DNA of 64,000 nucleotides from Paracoccus jeotgali (GCF_002865605.1 NZ_CP025583.1:2088501-2152500), one strand, 5' to 3'. Counted from the stretch's first letter, positions 51,502 to 61,060 are shown. Notes: generated from the letters alone by a model not told the origin. Made by a program: numbers and translations.

Positions 51502-51827
51502 TCATCCGCAGCGCCTTTCTGCACGGCAGCGTTCCCGAACCGGAGCAGCCGGATTTCGACCGCCACATGCGCGACACGGTGGTCGCCGAGATCCTGACCT
51601 ATCCCGGCATCCGGCGCGTTACCCTGCGCAAACTGGCGCAGGCCGATGCAGGCGCGGACGCTGCCTATATGCAGTTCGACCTGTATTTCGACTCGGTCGA
51701 TGCAATGGACGCAGCCTTGGCAAGCCCGGTGCGTCAAGCGGTGCAGGAACGGATCAAGGCGGGCATGGGGCCGTTCAGCGGTCGCGTGACCCATGTCGTC
51801 TCCGACCTGATCGAGGACCGGACGTGA
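51498..51827 (+). CDS. EthD-like dimeric alpha+beta barrel protein
   Basis: 109-residue ferredoxin-like fold: FLHGSVPEPEQPDFDRHMRDT, TYPGIRRVTLRKLAQADAG, YMQFDLYFDSVDAMDAALASPVR. This is the EthD/REDY pattern, used by small isomerases, monooxygenases and mutarotase-like proteins. GAGGGAGAG lies upstream of ATG 51498. It is coupled on both sides (ATGA with the regulator, GTGA with the epimerase), so the three are co-translated. No catalytic residue can be named. Confidence 0.78.
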   Translation: MIIRSAFLHGSVPEPEQPDFDRHMRDTVVAEILTYPGIRRVTLRKLAQADAGADAAYMQFDLYFDSVDAMDAALASPVRQAVQERIKAGMGPFSGRVTHVVSDLIEDRT

Positions 51828-52777
51828 CCACTCTTGTCACCGGTGCCGGTCTTATCGGCAGCGCTGCCGCGAAGCTGCTGGCGGCGCGTGGCGGCAAGGT
51901 GGTGCTGATCGATCTCCGCGCACCGGCTGACATACCACCGGGCGTGACCTTCATTCGCGCCGACATCACCGATACCGGTCAGATCGACCAGATCATCCAG
52001 GACCACTCGATCACCGCGATCCTGCACACCGCCGCCCTGCTTTCGACCGCGATGCGGGCCGACCCGGTGCTGGGTCTTCGCGTCAATATCCTCGGCACGG
52101 CGGCCCTTCTGGAGGCGTGCCGGAGGCATTCGATCCACCGGATCGTCCTGATCAGTTCGACGACGGTGCTTTACTCCGGCTTCTCGACGCTCGGGCCGGA
52201 CCCCATCCCCGAGGATGCGGCGCTGCACCTGGTCAGTCAGCGCCCCGGCAGTCTTTACGCGGTCAGCAAGCTCACCTGTGAGCAGCTTGGGCTGCTCTAC
52301 CGCGACCTGCACGGCGTGGACGCGATCTCCCTGCGGCTTGGCGCGGTGGTCGGGGGCGACACCGACGCGCCGACCAGTGTCCCGGGGCGGCTGTTCTCGA
52401 CCCTAGTCGAGGCGGCCAGAGCCGGTCATCCCATCGCGCTGGACGACCCGCTGCTGATCTGGAAGGGCAACGAGGAATTCGTCGATGTCCGCGACTGCGC
52501 CCGCGCAGCCGTGGCCGCGCTGGATGCGACGCACCCACAAACCGGCGTCTACAACATCGTCCACCCCGCGCAATGGTCGCTGGATGCGGTGATCGCCGCG
52601 GTCGAGAGCACGCATGGCAAGCTCAGCGTGAGCTATGACCGATCCGTCTCCACAGGCTTTGCAGGCTTTCCGCATGTCCGCCCCGCCGGCTCGTCGACCG
52701 AGGCGGCCCAGCAGGAGCTGGGGTTTTCCGCCGCGCATGATCTGCAGGACAGCCTGCGCCATTGGTGGCCCGCCTGA
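51824..52777 (+). CDS. NAD-dependent epimerase/dehydratase (extended SDR)
   Basis: 317 residues from GTG 51824, which overlaps the previous stop. Cofactor loop TLVTGAGLIGSAAAKLLAA (Gly-x2-Gly-x2-Gly class with Asp in VVLIDLR), active site ISSTTVLYSG and catalytic Tyr-x3-Lys in GSLYAVSKLTCEQLG. The C-terminal half has VDVRDCARAAVAAL typical of sugar epimerases and uronate dehydrogenases. Oxidation or epimerisation of a sugar or sugar acid is likely; the final product cannot be told. A 619-bp gap follows. Confidence 0.87.
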   Translation: MTTLVTGAGLIGSAAAKLLAARGGKVVLIDLRAPADIPPGVTFIRADITDTGQIDQIIQDHSITAILHTAALLSTAMRADPVLGLRVNILGTAALLEACRRHSIHRIVLISSTTVLYSGFSTLGPDPIPEDAALHLVSQRPGSLYAVSKLTCEQLGLLYRDLHGVDAISLRLGAVVGGDTDAPTSVPGRLFSTLVEAARAGHPIALDDPLLIWKGNEEFVDVRDCARAAVAALDATHPQTGVYNIVHPAQWSLDAVIAAVESTHGKLSVSYDRSVSTGFAGFPHVRPAGSSTEAAQQELGFSAAHDLQDSLRHWWPA

Positions 52778-53396
52778 CGTCGCCCACGCGTCCGGCGGTT
52801 AAGGTGTGCAGAACAGCCGCATCATCGCGTGGCGTGATGGCTGCGGGCGCGACGCCGGTGGCGCGAGCGGATGTGCGATTTTCGAACCTTGGCGGGACAC
52901 GCGAACGGATCAATCTTAATTCCGCTTGTCTGATGCCACCACGCCAAGCAAAAGCTTGACTCAGATATTTTATAAAGTCACTCTGTTAAGATAAAACAGA
53001 TGGTAACTTACAGAATGCTGCTGCCAATTGCACGCCTGCCCGTAAGCCAGACTCCGTCCGCGCGGCGTGATTGCCACGGTCTTGCAGAGGTATGGGCTGG
53101 GGCTGCTACCAACCGCTGCGTCTTCCATCACTCAGCCGGATCTTCAACGGCTTCCCGGCCGTCGGAGACCATGCCAGTTGCCATTGTCCGGAAGAGCCGC
53201 CCCAGCCCCACGCCCCAGACACGCGTCCACCAGCCCTGTGACGGCCATCTGCATCAAGCCAAGCTTCGTCTCGATCTCGGACGGGATCGAGCCAACGCGA
53301 CCGCAGGACCGCCGGTGCATTCGCTGCCGGATCAACCACCCCACGACCCGCCACATCGCTGCGGATAAGGGTCAGAAACGACAGAGAGGGAGACTC
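52778..53396. other. 619-bp region upstream of the SsuABC-type transporter genes
   Basis: No intact gene is seen. The first third contains an AT-rich promoter-like stretch with TTTTATAAA (52969-52977) and a following TTAAGATAAAACAG segment. Between 53100 and 53350 several frames are open on both strands because of GC content, without recognisable protein features; a remnant gene cannot be excluded. Confidence 0.45.
52969..52977. promoter_or_regulatory. Second TTTTATAAA operator-like site
   Basis: Identical nine bases occur at 50765-50773 ahead of the GntR gene. Flanks also agree in part (an A/T-rich left arm). It could place the transporter genes under the same GntR regulator. Confidence 0.4.
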
Positions 53397-54431
53397 ATGA
53401 CGAAATCCACCGGAATCTCGAGAAGGGCTTTCACCCTCAGTTCGCTCGGCGTCGGCGTTGGCGTCGCGCTGGGCCTGCCATCCATGGCAAGGGCACAGAC
53501 CCCTGTCACCTTCGCCGTGCCGGCCCCATCCGCCCTTGTCTGGCTTCCCTACTGGGTCGCGGTCGGCGAGGGTTACATGAAGGACGAAGGACTGGACACG
53601 ACGCTGGAAGTCGTCGACGGATCGGCATCCGTTCTGCAGGCGCTGTCCTCGGGTCAGGCGCAGATCGGCGCCCCGGGACCGGGACCTGCGCTGGGTGCGC
53701 GCGCCCGCGGCGTTGACGTCAAGTATATCTATAATCTCTATCCCAAATCAGCCTTCGGCCTGCTGGTTCCCGAAGACAGCCCCATCACTGAACCCGCGCA
53801 GCTGAAGGGCAAGGTGATCGGTGTCGGATCGACGGACGGGGCCGAGGTTTCGTTTGCGCGCGGCATCCTGTCCGAGGCGGGGATGGAGCTCGACCGCGAC
53901 TACAGCTTCCTTGTCGTGGGCGACGGGGGCATGGCGGCCGTGGCCTTCCTGCGCGGCGAGGCGGACGCCTATGCGGGCGGGATCGCGGATGTCGCAACCA
54001 TTGCGCGGCGGGGCCTGAACCTGCGCGAGATCACGCCGGATTCGTTCCTTGCCTTTTTTGGCAACGGGCTGGCGATGCTGGAAAGCGAGATCGAGGCGCA
54101 TCCTGAGATCGCGCGGGGCTTCGGCAGGGCGATCGTCCGCGGCATGGAGTTCGCCAGCAAGCCCGAGAACGCCGAAGCGGTTCTGGCCCATTGTGCCGCC
54201 GGTTCGCCGCAGGAGGGAGAGGACAAGGAGTTTGCGGCGGCGCTGATGAAGGTGGTGCTGGACCGCATGATCCCCACTGAAGAGATGCGGCCGAAGGGCT
54301 TTGGCTATCAGCCCCCCGAGCATTGGCAGAAGGTCCACGATTCGTCGGTCGAATCAGGCGCCTTGTCCGAGCCGCTGGCCGATCTCGACGAGATCTACAC
54401 CAATGAGTTCGTTGAAGGTTGGAACAGCTGA
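53397..54431 (+). CDS. SsuA/TauA/THI5-like ABC substrate-binding protein
   Basis: 344 residues with a Tat-type leader: ISRRAFTLSSLGVGVGVALG, cleaved near SMARAQ. Mature start VTFAVPAPSALVWLPYWVAVGEGYMKDEGL is the NMT1/THI5-like pattern; KGKVIGVGSTDGAEVSFARGIL and YAGGIADVATIARRGLN line the cleft. GAGAGGGAG stands eight bases before ATG 53397; the frame is open far upstream but not conserved there. Relatives bind sulfonates, nitrate, riboflavin or pyrimidine precursors. The stop overlaps the ATPase start (TGATG). Confidence 0.9.
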   Translation: MTKSTGISRRAFTLSSLGVGVGVALGLPSMARAQTPVTFAVPAPSALVWLPYWVAVGEGYMKDEGLDTTLEVVDGSASVLQALSSGQAQIGAPGPGPALGARARGVDVKYIYNLYPKSAFGLLVPEDSPITEPAQLKGKVIGVGSTDGAEVSFARGILSEAGMELDRDYSFLVVGDGGMAAVAFLRGEADAYAGGIADVATIARRGLNLREITPDSFLAFFGNGLAMLESEIEAHPEIARGFGRAIVRGMEFASKPENAEAVLAHCAAGSPQEGEDKEFAAALMKVVLDRMIPTEEMRPKGFGYQPPEHWQKVHDSSVESGALSEPLADLDEIYTNEFVEGWNS

Positions 54432-55243
54432 TGCAGCAGGCCGCGGAACGGCAGACATTGGTCCGGGCGGACGATGCCCGCCCGGTCTATCAGATCGAGC
54501 GCCTCAGCAAGGTCTATGGCCGCAACCAACTGGTGGCGTTGGACGACGTGAACCTGACATTGGTCGAAGGCGAATTCGTCGCGGTTCTGGGCGCATCTGG
54601 TTGCGGCAAGTCGACCCTGCTGAAGATCATGGCCGGGCTGATGCCTCCGACTGCGGGGCGGGTGATGCTGAACGGCACGCACGTCCTCGGGCCGCGGGAA
54701 GACATCGGCATGATGTTTCAGCAGGCCACGCTGCTGCCATGGAAGACCACGCTCGAGAACATGCTTCTGCCGGTTGAGATCCGCCACGGCAGACGCGCCG
54801 CAATGGAAATGAAACCGCGTGCGGAAGAACTGCTCGAACTGGTCGGTCTGGGCGAGTTCGGGCATGTCTATCCGCGCGAGCTGTCCGGCGGGATGGCGCA
54901 GCGCGCGTCCATCTGCAGGATGCTGATCCTTGAACCGGCGGTCCTGCTGCTGGACGAGCCGTTCTCGGCACTGGACGAGCTTTCCCGGGACTTCATGCAT
55001 ATGGAACTGCAGCGCATCTGCACCGAGCGATCGGCGACGGCCCTGCTGGTGACCCACTCGCTGGTCGAAGCCGTCTTCCTGTCCGACCGGGTCCTGGTCA
55101 TGAAGCCGCGCCCCGGTCGCGTGGTCGAAGAGATCAGGATCGATCTGCCCCGCCCCCGAACGCTGGATCTGATCAACACCCCGGAATTCGGCCGGATCGT
55201 CGGGCACATCCGCGATCTTCTTGGCAAGGAGGCCTCCGAATGA
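54431..55243 (+). CDS. SsuB/TauB-type ABC ATPase
   Basis: 270 residues. Walker A AVLGASGCGKSTLLKIMAGL, Q-loop MMFQQATLLPWKTTLEN, signature LSGGMAQRASICRML, Walker B VLLLDEPFSALDELSR and switch VTHSLVEAVFLSDRV. The Leu-Pro-Trp of the Q-loop region is characteristic of the nitrate/sulfonate/taurine group. Coupled by overlaps to binding protein and permease. Confidence 0.92.
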   Translation: MQQAAERQTLVRADDARPVYQIERLSKVYGRNQLVALDDVNLTLVEGEFVAVLGASGCGKSTLLKIMAGLMPPTAGRVMLNGTHVLGPREDIGMMFQQATLLPWKTTLENMLLPVEIRHGRRAAMEMKPRAEELLELVGLGEFGHVYPRELSGGMAQRASICRMLILEPAVLLLDEPFSALDELSRDFMHMELQRICTERSATALLVTHSLVEAVFLSDRVLVMKPRPGRVVEEIRIDLPRPRTLDLINTPEFGRIVGHIRDLLGKEASE

Positions 55244-56073
55244 CCATTGAAACCGACGCCCCCAAAGACACCGTCTGGGTCGAACATGTCGCCTTGATCG
55301 ACCGAATCCCCCGCTGGCTGGCGATGTTGGCACTGGCTCTGGTCGTCGTGGGGACCTGGGACCTGGTCACGACGCGGACCGGGCTCGTGTCGCCGATCAT
55401 CCTGCCCAGCCCGCAAGAGACATGGGCCGATCTGACCTTCGTCATCGGCAACATCTTTCAGGGGGGCCACTATTTCGACGCCCTCTGGACCACCACGCAG
55501 ACCGTATTCTGGGCGTTCCTGATCGCCGCCGGTGTCGGATTCCTGCTCGGTCTGCTGGTGGGCGAGACAGCCTTTGGCGAAAAAGCGGTGATGCCCTATC
55601 TGGTCGCGATCGACGCCATGCCGAAGGTCGCGTTCGCCCCGCTTTTCATCGCATGGCTGGGGTTCGGCATTTCGTCGAAGGTCGCCTTGGGCGCGTTCAT
55701 CGCGACCTTTCCGGTGGTCGTGGCAACGGCGTCCGGTCTCTACTCCTCGACCGAGAACGAGCGAATGCTGTTCCGCACCATGGGGGCGAGCCGGCTGCAG
55801 ACATTGCTGCGCCTGAAGCTGCCGAACGGCCTGCCGCATATTTTCACCGGGCTGAAGATCGCGACGGTCGGCGTGATGGCAGGCGTGATCACGGGCGAGT
55901 TCCTGGGCGGCGGGCGCGGCCTTGGCGCATTGATCCGGCAATCGGCAAGCCAGATGGACACGCCTCGGGTCTTTGCGCTGATCCTCGTTCTCAGCGTCTT
56001 TGGCCTCGGCCTCTATCTGCTGATCGTTCGCCTTCAGAAACACTTGGTCTTCTGGATCAGATACACGGACTGA
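55240..56073 (+). CDS. SsuC/TauC-type ABC permease
   Basis: 277 residues, six membrane helices. LPSPQETWADLTFVIGN after the first helix and the EAA loop RTMGASRLQTLLRLKLPNGLPHIFTGLKI identify the group; GVMAGVITGEFLGGGRGLGALI follows. ATGA overlap with the ATPase gene; last gene of the operon. No clear terminator hairpin is visible in the 275 bp to the next gene. Confidence 0.92.
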   Translation: MTIETDAPKDTVWVEHVALIDRIPRWLAMLALALVVVGTWDLVTTRTGLVSPIILPSPQETWADLTFVIGNIFQGGHYFDALWTTTQTVFWAFLIAAGVGFLLGLLVGETAFGEKAVMPYLVAIDAMPKVAFAPLFIAWLGFGISSKVALGAFIATFPVVVATASGLYSSTENERMLFRTMGASRLQTLLRLKLPNGLPHIFTGLKIATVGVMAGVITGEFLGGGRGLGALIRQSASQMDTPRVFALILVLSVFGLGLYLLIVRLQKHLVFWIRYTD

Positions 56074-56348
56074 CACGCCCGACGGCGCCGCAGCATCGAC
56101 GGGTGGCTCGCAGTCCCGCCAGTCGTCGCCGCCGTTCAAGGTTGAGGTCGCTGGCTGATTGCGCAGCCCGGTCGGCTAGGTTCAATTAGACCAGCAACTC
56201 GGAAGCCACGGCTTCAGCTTCGGAGAGTTAGAGCCGCAGATAATGTCCGGACCGGTCGTCCGCCCCCTATAGTTAATCCCCCGGATATCGCCTTCGAACC
56301 TTACTCCGGCTGCGTCGCTGGCCCTGCCGCAAGCTGGCAACGATCCCG

Positions 56349-57014
56349 TCACTCTCCCTCATCCTGCCCCTCAAACGCCCGCAGATGCGGGAAGTCTCCC
56401 GTCGTCAGATACGCCTCTTCCTCTCGCGTCGATGTGCGACCCAGCAGCGCGTTGCGGTGCGGGTGGCGGCCGAAGGTTGCAACGATCTGCCTCACGTCTC
56501 GGGCCTGTTTGACCAGCGAGGTATAGATCGGCCGCAGCGGGACCGGCGCCTCGGCGGCGATGTCTTCGCGCAGGCGGATCAGCAGGTCGAGACGGGCGAG
56601 GTGGTCCGGCCCCTCGCAGTGACCCAGCGGCAGGCCGAAGACGACTTTGAACCACGGCGTCGGCAGCGCGGCATAGTGGCCGTTCGACAGCCCCTCGCGC
56701 GTCAAGGCGAGCGCCGCCGGGTCCTGCGCAAAGGCGCGGGCGCTGCCCTGCCAGACCGAGCGCGAGAACTGGTCGAGCAGGATGATCAGCGCCAGCCGCC
56801 CCTCGCGGTCCGCCGCCCAATGCGCCAGCCGCCCGGCCGCCGCGGCCTCGGTCAGCTCGGAAAACCGCCGCGTCACCGCCTCATGCGCGCCGCCGCGCAT
56901 CCGCCAGACCCACAGCGCCTTGTGCTTTGCGGCGTCGATCTGCAGCGAGCGGCCTTCGGGGAACCAGAAACCGATGACCTCGGACCATTCCGCGTTTTCG
57001 TCAGTGCTGTTCAT
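56349..57014 (-). CDS. DUF924-family protein
   Basis: 221 residues, soluble, all-helical. It begins with the family start VIGFWFPEGRSLQIDAAKHKALW and has LIILLDQFSRSVWQGSARAFAQDP, the most conserved DUF924 block, then FGLPLGHCEGPDHLARLDLL and FGRHPHRNALLGR. No function is established for the family. ATG 57014 is chosen at the conserved start; 20 codons upstream are open but unlike relatives. It is divergent from the metal ATPase with 132 bp between. Confidence 0.85.
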   Translation of the reverse strand: MNSTDENAEWSEVIGFWFPEGRSLQIDAAKHKALWVWRMRGGAHEAVTRRFSELTEAAAAGRLAHWAADREGRLALIILLDQFSRSVWQGSARAFAQDPAALALTREGLSNGHYAALPTPWFKVVFGLPLGHCEGPDHLARLDLLIRLREDIAAEAPVPLRPIYTSLVKQARDVRQIVATFGRHPHRNALLGRTSTREEEAYLTTGDFPHLRAFEGQDEGE

Positions 57015-57146
57015 GCGTCGACCTCCGATCCGGCCATGCTCGCTGCTTCCGGCGCGGGATGCAAACCCCGCCATCCGCCGCTGGCACCCGACAGTCCCGC
57101 CGTGCTAGCCGTCGTCACACCCCTGTTTCCTCGTCAGGAAAATGCT

Positions 57147-59045
57147 GTGCAGAAACTCCTCGCCGTGGATCGCGCCATGATGCTGACCGCCGCCACGCTT
57201 GTCGGGATGCTGGCGGCGACGCTCGGGCTGTGGCCGCTGCAGGGCGCGACCGCCGCCTGGGTGTCGCTGGCCGGGCTGGTGCTGGTCTATCTGGCCGGCG
57301 GGCTGCCGGCGGGGTGGCGAGCGCTGGGTGCGCTGTGGCGGGACCGGGTGCTGGATATCGACCTGCTGATGGTGGTGGCGGCGATTGCGGCCGCCGCCGT
57401 GGGCGCCCCGTTCGAAGGCGCGGTGCTGCTGACGCTGTTCAGCGTCTCGACGACGCTCGAGGACCGCGCTCTTGGCCGCGCCCGCCGCGCGGTCGAGGCG
57501 CTGATGGCGCTGCGCCCCGAAACCGCGCTGCGCAAGCACCCGGACGGCAGCGTGACCGAGATCCCGGCGGCGGAACTGGCGGTGGGCGACATCTTCGTGC
57601 TGCGCCCCGGCGCCCGCGTGCCCACCGACGGGGTGATCGCCGCCGGGCGCGGCGCGCTGGACGAGGCGAACATCACCGGCGAATCCATGCCCGTCACCAA
57701 GCAGCAGGGCGACATGGTGTTCGAGGCGACGGTGAATCTCGACGGCGTGCTGGACGCGACGGTGACAAAAACCGTCGAGGAAAGCACCGTCGCCCGGATG
57801 ATCGCGCTGGTGACCGAGGCGCAGGCCGCCAAGGCGCCGTCCGAGCGGTTCAGCGAATGGTTCGGGCAGCGCTATACCGTCGCGGTGCTGCTGGGCGCGG
57901 TGCTGGCCTTCGCGGTCTTTCGCTGGATCGAGGGCGACTGGCACGCGGCGCTGTATCGCGCGGCGGTGCTGCTGGTCGCGGCCAGCCCCTGCGCCATCGT
58001 CATCTCGGTCCCCGCCGCGATCCTGTCGGCGCTGTCGGCGGCGGCGCGCCGGGGCGTGCTGTTCAAGGGCGGCGCGGCGCTGGAGACGCTGGCGGCCATC
58101 GACAGCTTCGCCTTTGACAAGACCGGCACGCTGACCACCGGCAAGGCCTCGGTGACGCGCTTGGTCGCGCTGGACGGTGATGAGACCCGGTTCCTGTCGC
58201 TGCTGGCCGGGCTCGAGGCGCAGTCCGAACACCACAGCGCCGCCGCGATCCGGCAAGAGGCGGCGCGGCGGCAGATCGAGGGCGTCTCGGTCCACAATGT
58301 CGCGGCCCTGCCCAGCGAGGGGATCATGGGCGACGCGTCGGATGGCAGGCTGTGGGCCGGCAACCCGCGCATGGCGGCGCGGATGGGGGTCGGGATCGAC
58401 CACCCAAAGCTGCGGGTGCTGGCCGAGGACCCTGACACGGTGATCTATGTCGGGCGCGACTCTACCCTGCTGGGCGCGGTCAGCCTCGCCGATCAGGTGC
58501 GGCCAAGCTCGGCCCTGGCGCTGGCGGCGCTGCGGGACAGCGGCGTGACGCAGGTCCTGATGATGACCGGCGACCGCGCGCCGGTCGCCCTGCGCATCGG
58601 CGCGGAACTGGGCTTTCGGCCGACCGAGATCAACGCCGACATGCTGGCCGAGGACAAGGTCCGCATGATCGGCGCGCTTGCCGATCAGGGCCGTGTCGCT
58701 TTCGTGGGGGACGGCGTCAACGATGCGGCGGCGCTGGCGCGCGCCGATGTCGGCATCGCCATGGGCGCGGCCGGGTCCGAGGTCGCGCTGCAGGCAGCCG
58801 ATGTGGCGCTGCTGTCCGAGGACATGACGCAGCTTGCCGCCGCGCATCAACTGGCGCGCCGGACCGCGCGGATCATCCGCCAGAACCTGATCTTTGCCAT
58901 GGGTGCGATGGCCGTTCTGGTGACGGGTGGGCTGTTCTTCGAACTGCCCCTGCCGCTGGCCGTGATCGGCCATGAAGGCGGGACAGTGCTGGTGGTGCTG
59001 AACGGGCTGCGCCTGCTGCGGACGCCGGAGGAGCGGGGGGCGTAG
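57147..59045 (+). CDS. P1B-4-type metal-transporting ATPase
   Basis: 632-residue metal efflux pump without an N-terminal metal-binding domain. GEST actuator loop ITGESMPVTKQQGD, membrane metal site Ser-Pro-Cys in VAASPCAIVISVPAAIL, phosphorylation site DKTGTLTTGKASV, hinge VGDGVNDAAALARADV. The Ser-Pro-Cys and the late HEGGTVLVVLNGLRLL together define class P1B-4 (Co/Fe/Zn-type exporters such as CoaT, CtpD, PfeT). AGGAA seven bases before GTG 57147 sets the start; the frame is open much further upstream only as antisense of the DUF924 gene. Regulator not adjacent. Confidence 0.9.
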   Translation: MQKLLAVDRAMMLTAATLVGMLAATLGLWPLQGATAAWVSLAGLVLVYLAGGLPAGWRALGALWRDRVLDIDLLMVVAAIAAAAVGAPFEGAVLLTLFSVSTTLEDRALGRARRAVEALMALRPETALRKHPDGSVTEIPAAELAVGDIFVLRPGARVPTDGVIAAGRGALDEANITGESMPVTKQQGDMVFEATVNLDGVLDATVTKTVEESTVARMIALVTEAQAAKAPSERFSEWFGQRYTVAVLLGAVLAFAVFRWIEGDWHAALYRAAVLLVAASPCAIVISVPAAILSALSAAARRGVLFKGGAALETLAAIDSFAFDKTGTLTTGKASVTRLVALDGDETRFLSLLAGLEAQSEHHSAAAIRQEAARRQIEGVSVHNVAALPSEGIMGDASDGRLWAGNPRMAARMGVGIDHPKLRVLAEDPDTVIYVGRDSTLLGAVSLADQVRPSSALALAALRDSGVTQVLMMTGDRAPVALRIGAELGFRPTEINADMLAEDKVRMIGALADQGRVAFVGDGVNDAAALARADVGIAMGAAGSEVALQAADVALLSEDMTQLAAAHQLARRTARIIRQNLIFAMGAMAVLVTGGLFFELPLPLAVIGHEGGTVLVVLNGLRLLRTPEERGA

Positions 59046-59205
59046 GGGCGAGCAGGCGTCCGAGAGAGTGCGGGTTGACGGATCAGACCCTAAGCCCGAC
59101 CGGCCAAGGCCAAGTCGCCTCACGATCCTCCCGCTTTGCCTGCTGGACGGCAGAGGGCACGGCCGCGCTATGGCCTCTGTCGCGCAAGGGGGATAGGGTC
59201 TGGCC

Positions 59206-59559
59206 ATGACCGAAACCCTGCCGCCCTGCCCCGCATGTGCCTCTGGCTACACCTATCAGCTGGACAGCCTGCTGATCTGCCCCGAATGCGGCCATGAATG
59301 GCAGCCGGGCGCGCCAGCAGACGAGACGTCAGACGACGCGGCAGAGGTCCGCGACAGCGTCGGGAACGTCCTGCAGGACGGCGACACGGTGATGGTGATC
59401 AAGGATCTCAAGGTCAAGGGCTCGTCATCCGTGGTCAAGGTCGGGACGCGGGTGCGCGGCATCCGGCTGACCAGCGGCGATCATGACATCGACTGCAAGA
59501 TCGCCGGGATCGGACAGATGGGGCTGAAATCGCAATTCGTGAAGAAGGTCGGGGATTAG
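59206..59559 (+). CDS. PhnA/YjdM-family zinc-ribbon protein
   Basis: 117 residues. The N-terminal zinc ribbon has two Cys-x2-Cys pairs (PCPACASGYTYQLDSLLICPECGHEW); the C-terminal part (RDSVGNVLQDGDTVMVIKDLKVKGSSSVVKVGTRV) is the YjdM beta domain. Named PhnA for its position beside phosphonate genes in E. coli, but no phosphonate role is established and none is suggested here, where no phn genes are near. Single gene. Confidence 0.9.
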   Translation: MTETLPPCPACASGYTYQLDSLLICPECGHEWQPGAPADETSDDAAEVRDSVGNVLQDGDTVMVIKDLKVKGSSSVVKVGTRVRGIRLTSGDHDIDCKIAGIGQMGLKSQFVKKVGD

Positions 59560-59704
59560 GCGAGGCGGTTCTCGACTTCCACGCACCCCAAGGCATCTTC
59601 GACCCTGCCGCCCTAAAGCGTCACCTCACACCTGACCCACGCGGAAAGGTGCAGTCTTGCGCCAAGCGCCATGACCGAAAAACCGGATTGTTCTGAAGGT
59701 TAGG

Positions 59705-59780
59705 TGGTGCCCGGAGACGGATTTGAACCGCCGACACGCGGATTTTCAATCCGCTGCTCTACCAACTGAGCTATCCGGGC
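59705..59780 (-). tRNA. tRNA-Phe (anticodon GAA)
   Basis: 76 bases including an encoded CCA. Read on the minus strand: acceptor GCCCGGA with TCCGGGC, D-arm AGCTCAGTTGGTAGAGC, anticodon stem-loop GCGGATTGAAAATCCGC with GAA at 59745-59747, T-arm with GGTTCAAATCC. It follows yacG on the same strand, a frequent order in Rhodobacteraceae. Confidence 0.97.
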
Positions 59781-59848
59781 GCATCAGCCGTGGCTGAAGG
59801 TGAGGGGTGTTTACGAAAGCCGCTTGGCGCTGTCCAGACCGAAAAACG

Positions 59849-60016
59849 CTATTCTTCCCTCTCGGGGGCGTCTTCTGCGTCAGGGTCCACCGGTTCGCCG
59901 GGGATCGCATAGTCGCCCCGCAGCCAATGGGCGAGGTCGACATCGGCGCAGCGTTTCGAGCAGAACGGGCGATAGGCCTCGTCGCTAGGCTTCTTGCAGA
60001 TCGGACAGCGGGTCAT
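59849..60016 (-). CDS. yacG: DNA gyrase inhibitor YacG
   Basis: 55-residue zinc protein that binds GyrB. The Cys4 site is intact: Cys-Pro-Ile-Cys at residues 4-7 and FCSKRCADVDLAHWLRGDYAIPG with Cys19 and Cys23. The acidic tail (DPDAEDAPEREE) is usual. Its ATG follows the RNase E/G stop without a gap (TGAATG), so the two are co-translated. Confidence 0.93.
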   Translation of the reverse strand: MTRCPICKKPSDEAYRPFCSKRCADVDLAHWLRGDYAIPGEPVDPDAEDAPEREE

Positions 60017-61060
60017 TCAGGGCTCCGCCTCGACAAGGCGGGTCAGGGGGACGCGGTCGCGCTTTCGGCTCAGCTCGAACAGGCCCATGGTGGTGAACCC
60101 GGCCAGCACGGCCTCGCTGCCTTCGATGCGGAAGGCTTTTTTCAGCTCTTGTTCCACCGTGCCGCGGTCGCGCTTGGGCATCGGCGCGAAGTCCACGACC
60201 ACCTGCCCGCCCAGACCGCGCAGCCGCAACTGGCGGGGCAGTTCCCGCGCCAGCGCGACGTTGGCCTTGAGCCCGGCGGCGGGCGAGCTGTCAGTGCCGG
60301 TGTTCACATCGACCGCGATCAGCGCATGCGTCGGCTCGATCAGCGCCGAGGCGCCGGCGGGCAGCGCGATGCGGGGATCGAGCAGCTTGTGCAGCGCATC
60401 CAGCGTGTCAGGCGGCAGATCGTCGTCTTCGGTGATCGAATCAGGCGCGGGCTCGGCCCAGTCCTGCCAGGCGGTCTCGGCCGGGGTCGGGGCATCCAGC
60501 AGCAACTCCGGCGCGCCCTCGGCATCCGAGAGGATCTGCGCGGCGATGGCGGTGATGTCCTGCAACTCGGCCGCGATCTCGTCATCGGGTGCGTCTGCGG
60601 CCGCGCTGCGCAGGATCAGGCCGCTCTGGTCCGAGGGCTGCGCCCGGTTGCCCAGCTCTTGCAGCAGCGCCCGACGCTCGGGGTCGCGGACCGCGCGCGA
60701 GATGTTCACCCCCGGCGCGCCCGGCGTGACGATGCCGTAACGCCCGCGGATCAGCAGGCGCGAGGTCAAAGGCACCGCCTTGCCCGGCTCGGCCATGCCG
60801 CTGACCTGCACCAGCACCGCCTGCCCCTCGCCCAGCCCGCTGCGGTCGCGCAGATAGCCTGTGGCGCCGTCGGGCAGCGCGACGAACACCCCGCCCTGCC
60901 CCTTCATCAGCCGCTTGACGCGGCCGCGCAGGATCGCGCCGGGCAGGAACGGGGCCAGCCCGCTGGCGTCGATGGCCAGATCTTCAAGCCGCCCGTCGAC
61001 CAGCAGCACGGCCGCGTCGCGGCCCTTGATGCGGCCGATCTGGATTTCGCGTCCCTTCAT
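60017..61060 (-). CDS. Ribonuclease E/G family protein
   Basis: 347-residue endoribonuclease-like protein, much shorter than E. coli RNase G (~490). An N-terminal S1-like part ([22 protein letters not shown]) is followed by the first catalytic Asp in [13 protein letters not shown] and the second in [18 protein letters not shown], both needed for Mg binding. The compact form lacks part of the middle and the Zn-link region, as seen in other members placed beside maf in this bacterial family. ATG 61060 overlaps the maf stop as ATGA. Confidence 0.88.
   Translation of the reverse strand: MKGREIQIGRIKGRDAAVLLVDGRLEDLAIDASGLAPFLPGAILRGRVKRLMKGQGGVFVALPDGATGYLRDRSGLGEGQAVLVQVSGMAEPGKAVPLTSRLLIRGRYGIVTPGAPGVNISRAVRDPERRALLQELGNRAQPSDQSGLILRSAAADAPDDEIAAELQDITAIAAQILSDAEGAPELLLDAPTPAETAWQDWAEPAPDSITEDDDLPPDTLDALHKLLDPRIALPAGASALIEPTHALIAVDVNTGTDSSPAAGLKANVALARELPRQLRLRGLGGQVVVDFAPMPKRDRGTVEQELKKAFRIEGSEAVLAGFTTMGLFELSRKRDRVPLTRLVEAEP

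Noticed and set aside
51452..51823. N-terminal extension of the epimerase frame
   Set aside because: The extension runs antiphase through the GntR end and the EthD-like gene; the GTG at 51824 gives a complete Rossmann start and a GTGA overlap.
53106..53354. 82- and 70-codon minus-strand frames in the gap before the SsuA-like gene
   Set aside because: No ribosome site, no family resemblance, composition of random GC-rich frames.
57105..59207. 700-codon open frame on the minus strand
   Set aside because: Shadow of the P1B-4 ATPase caused by GC-rich third positions; no recognisable protein.
59206..59559. PhnA as evidence for phosphonate metabolism
   Set aside because: The family name comes from gene position in E. 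coli; no phosphonate genes are present here.
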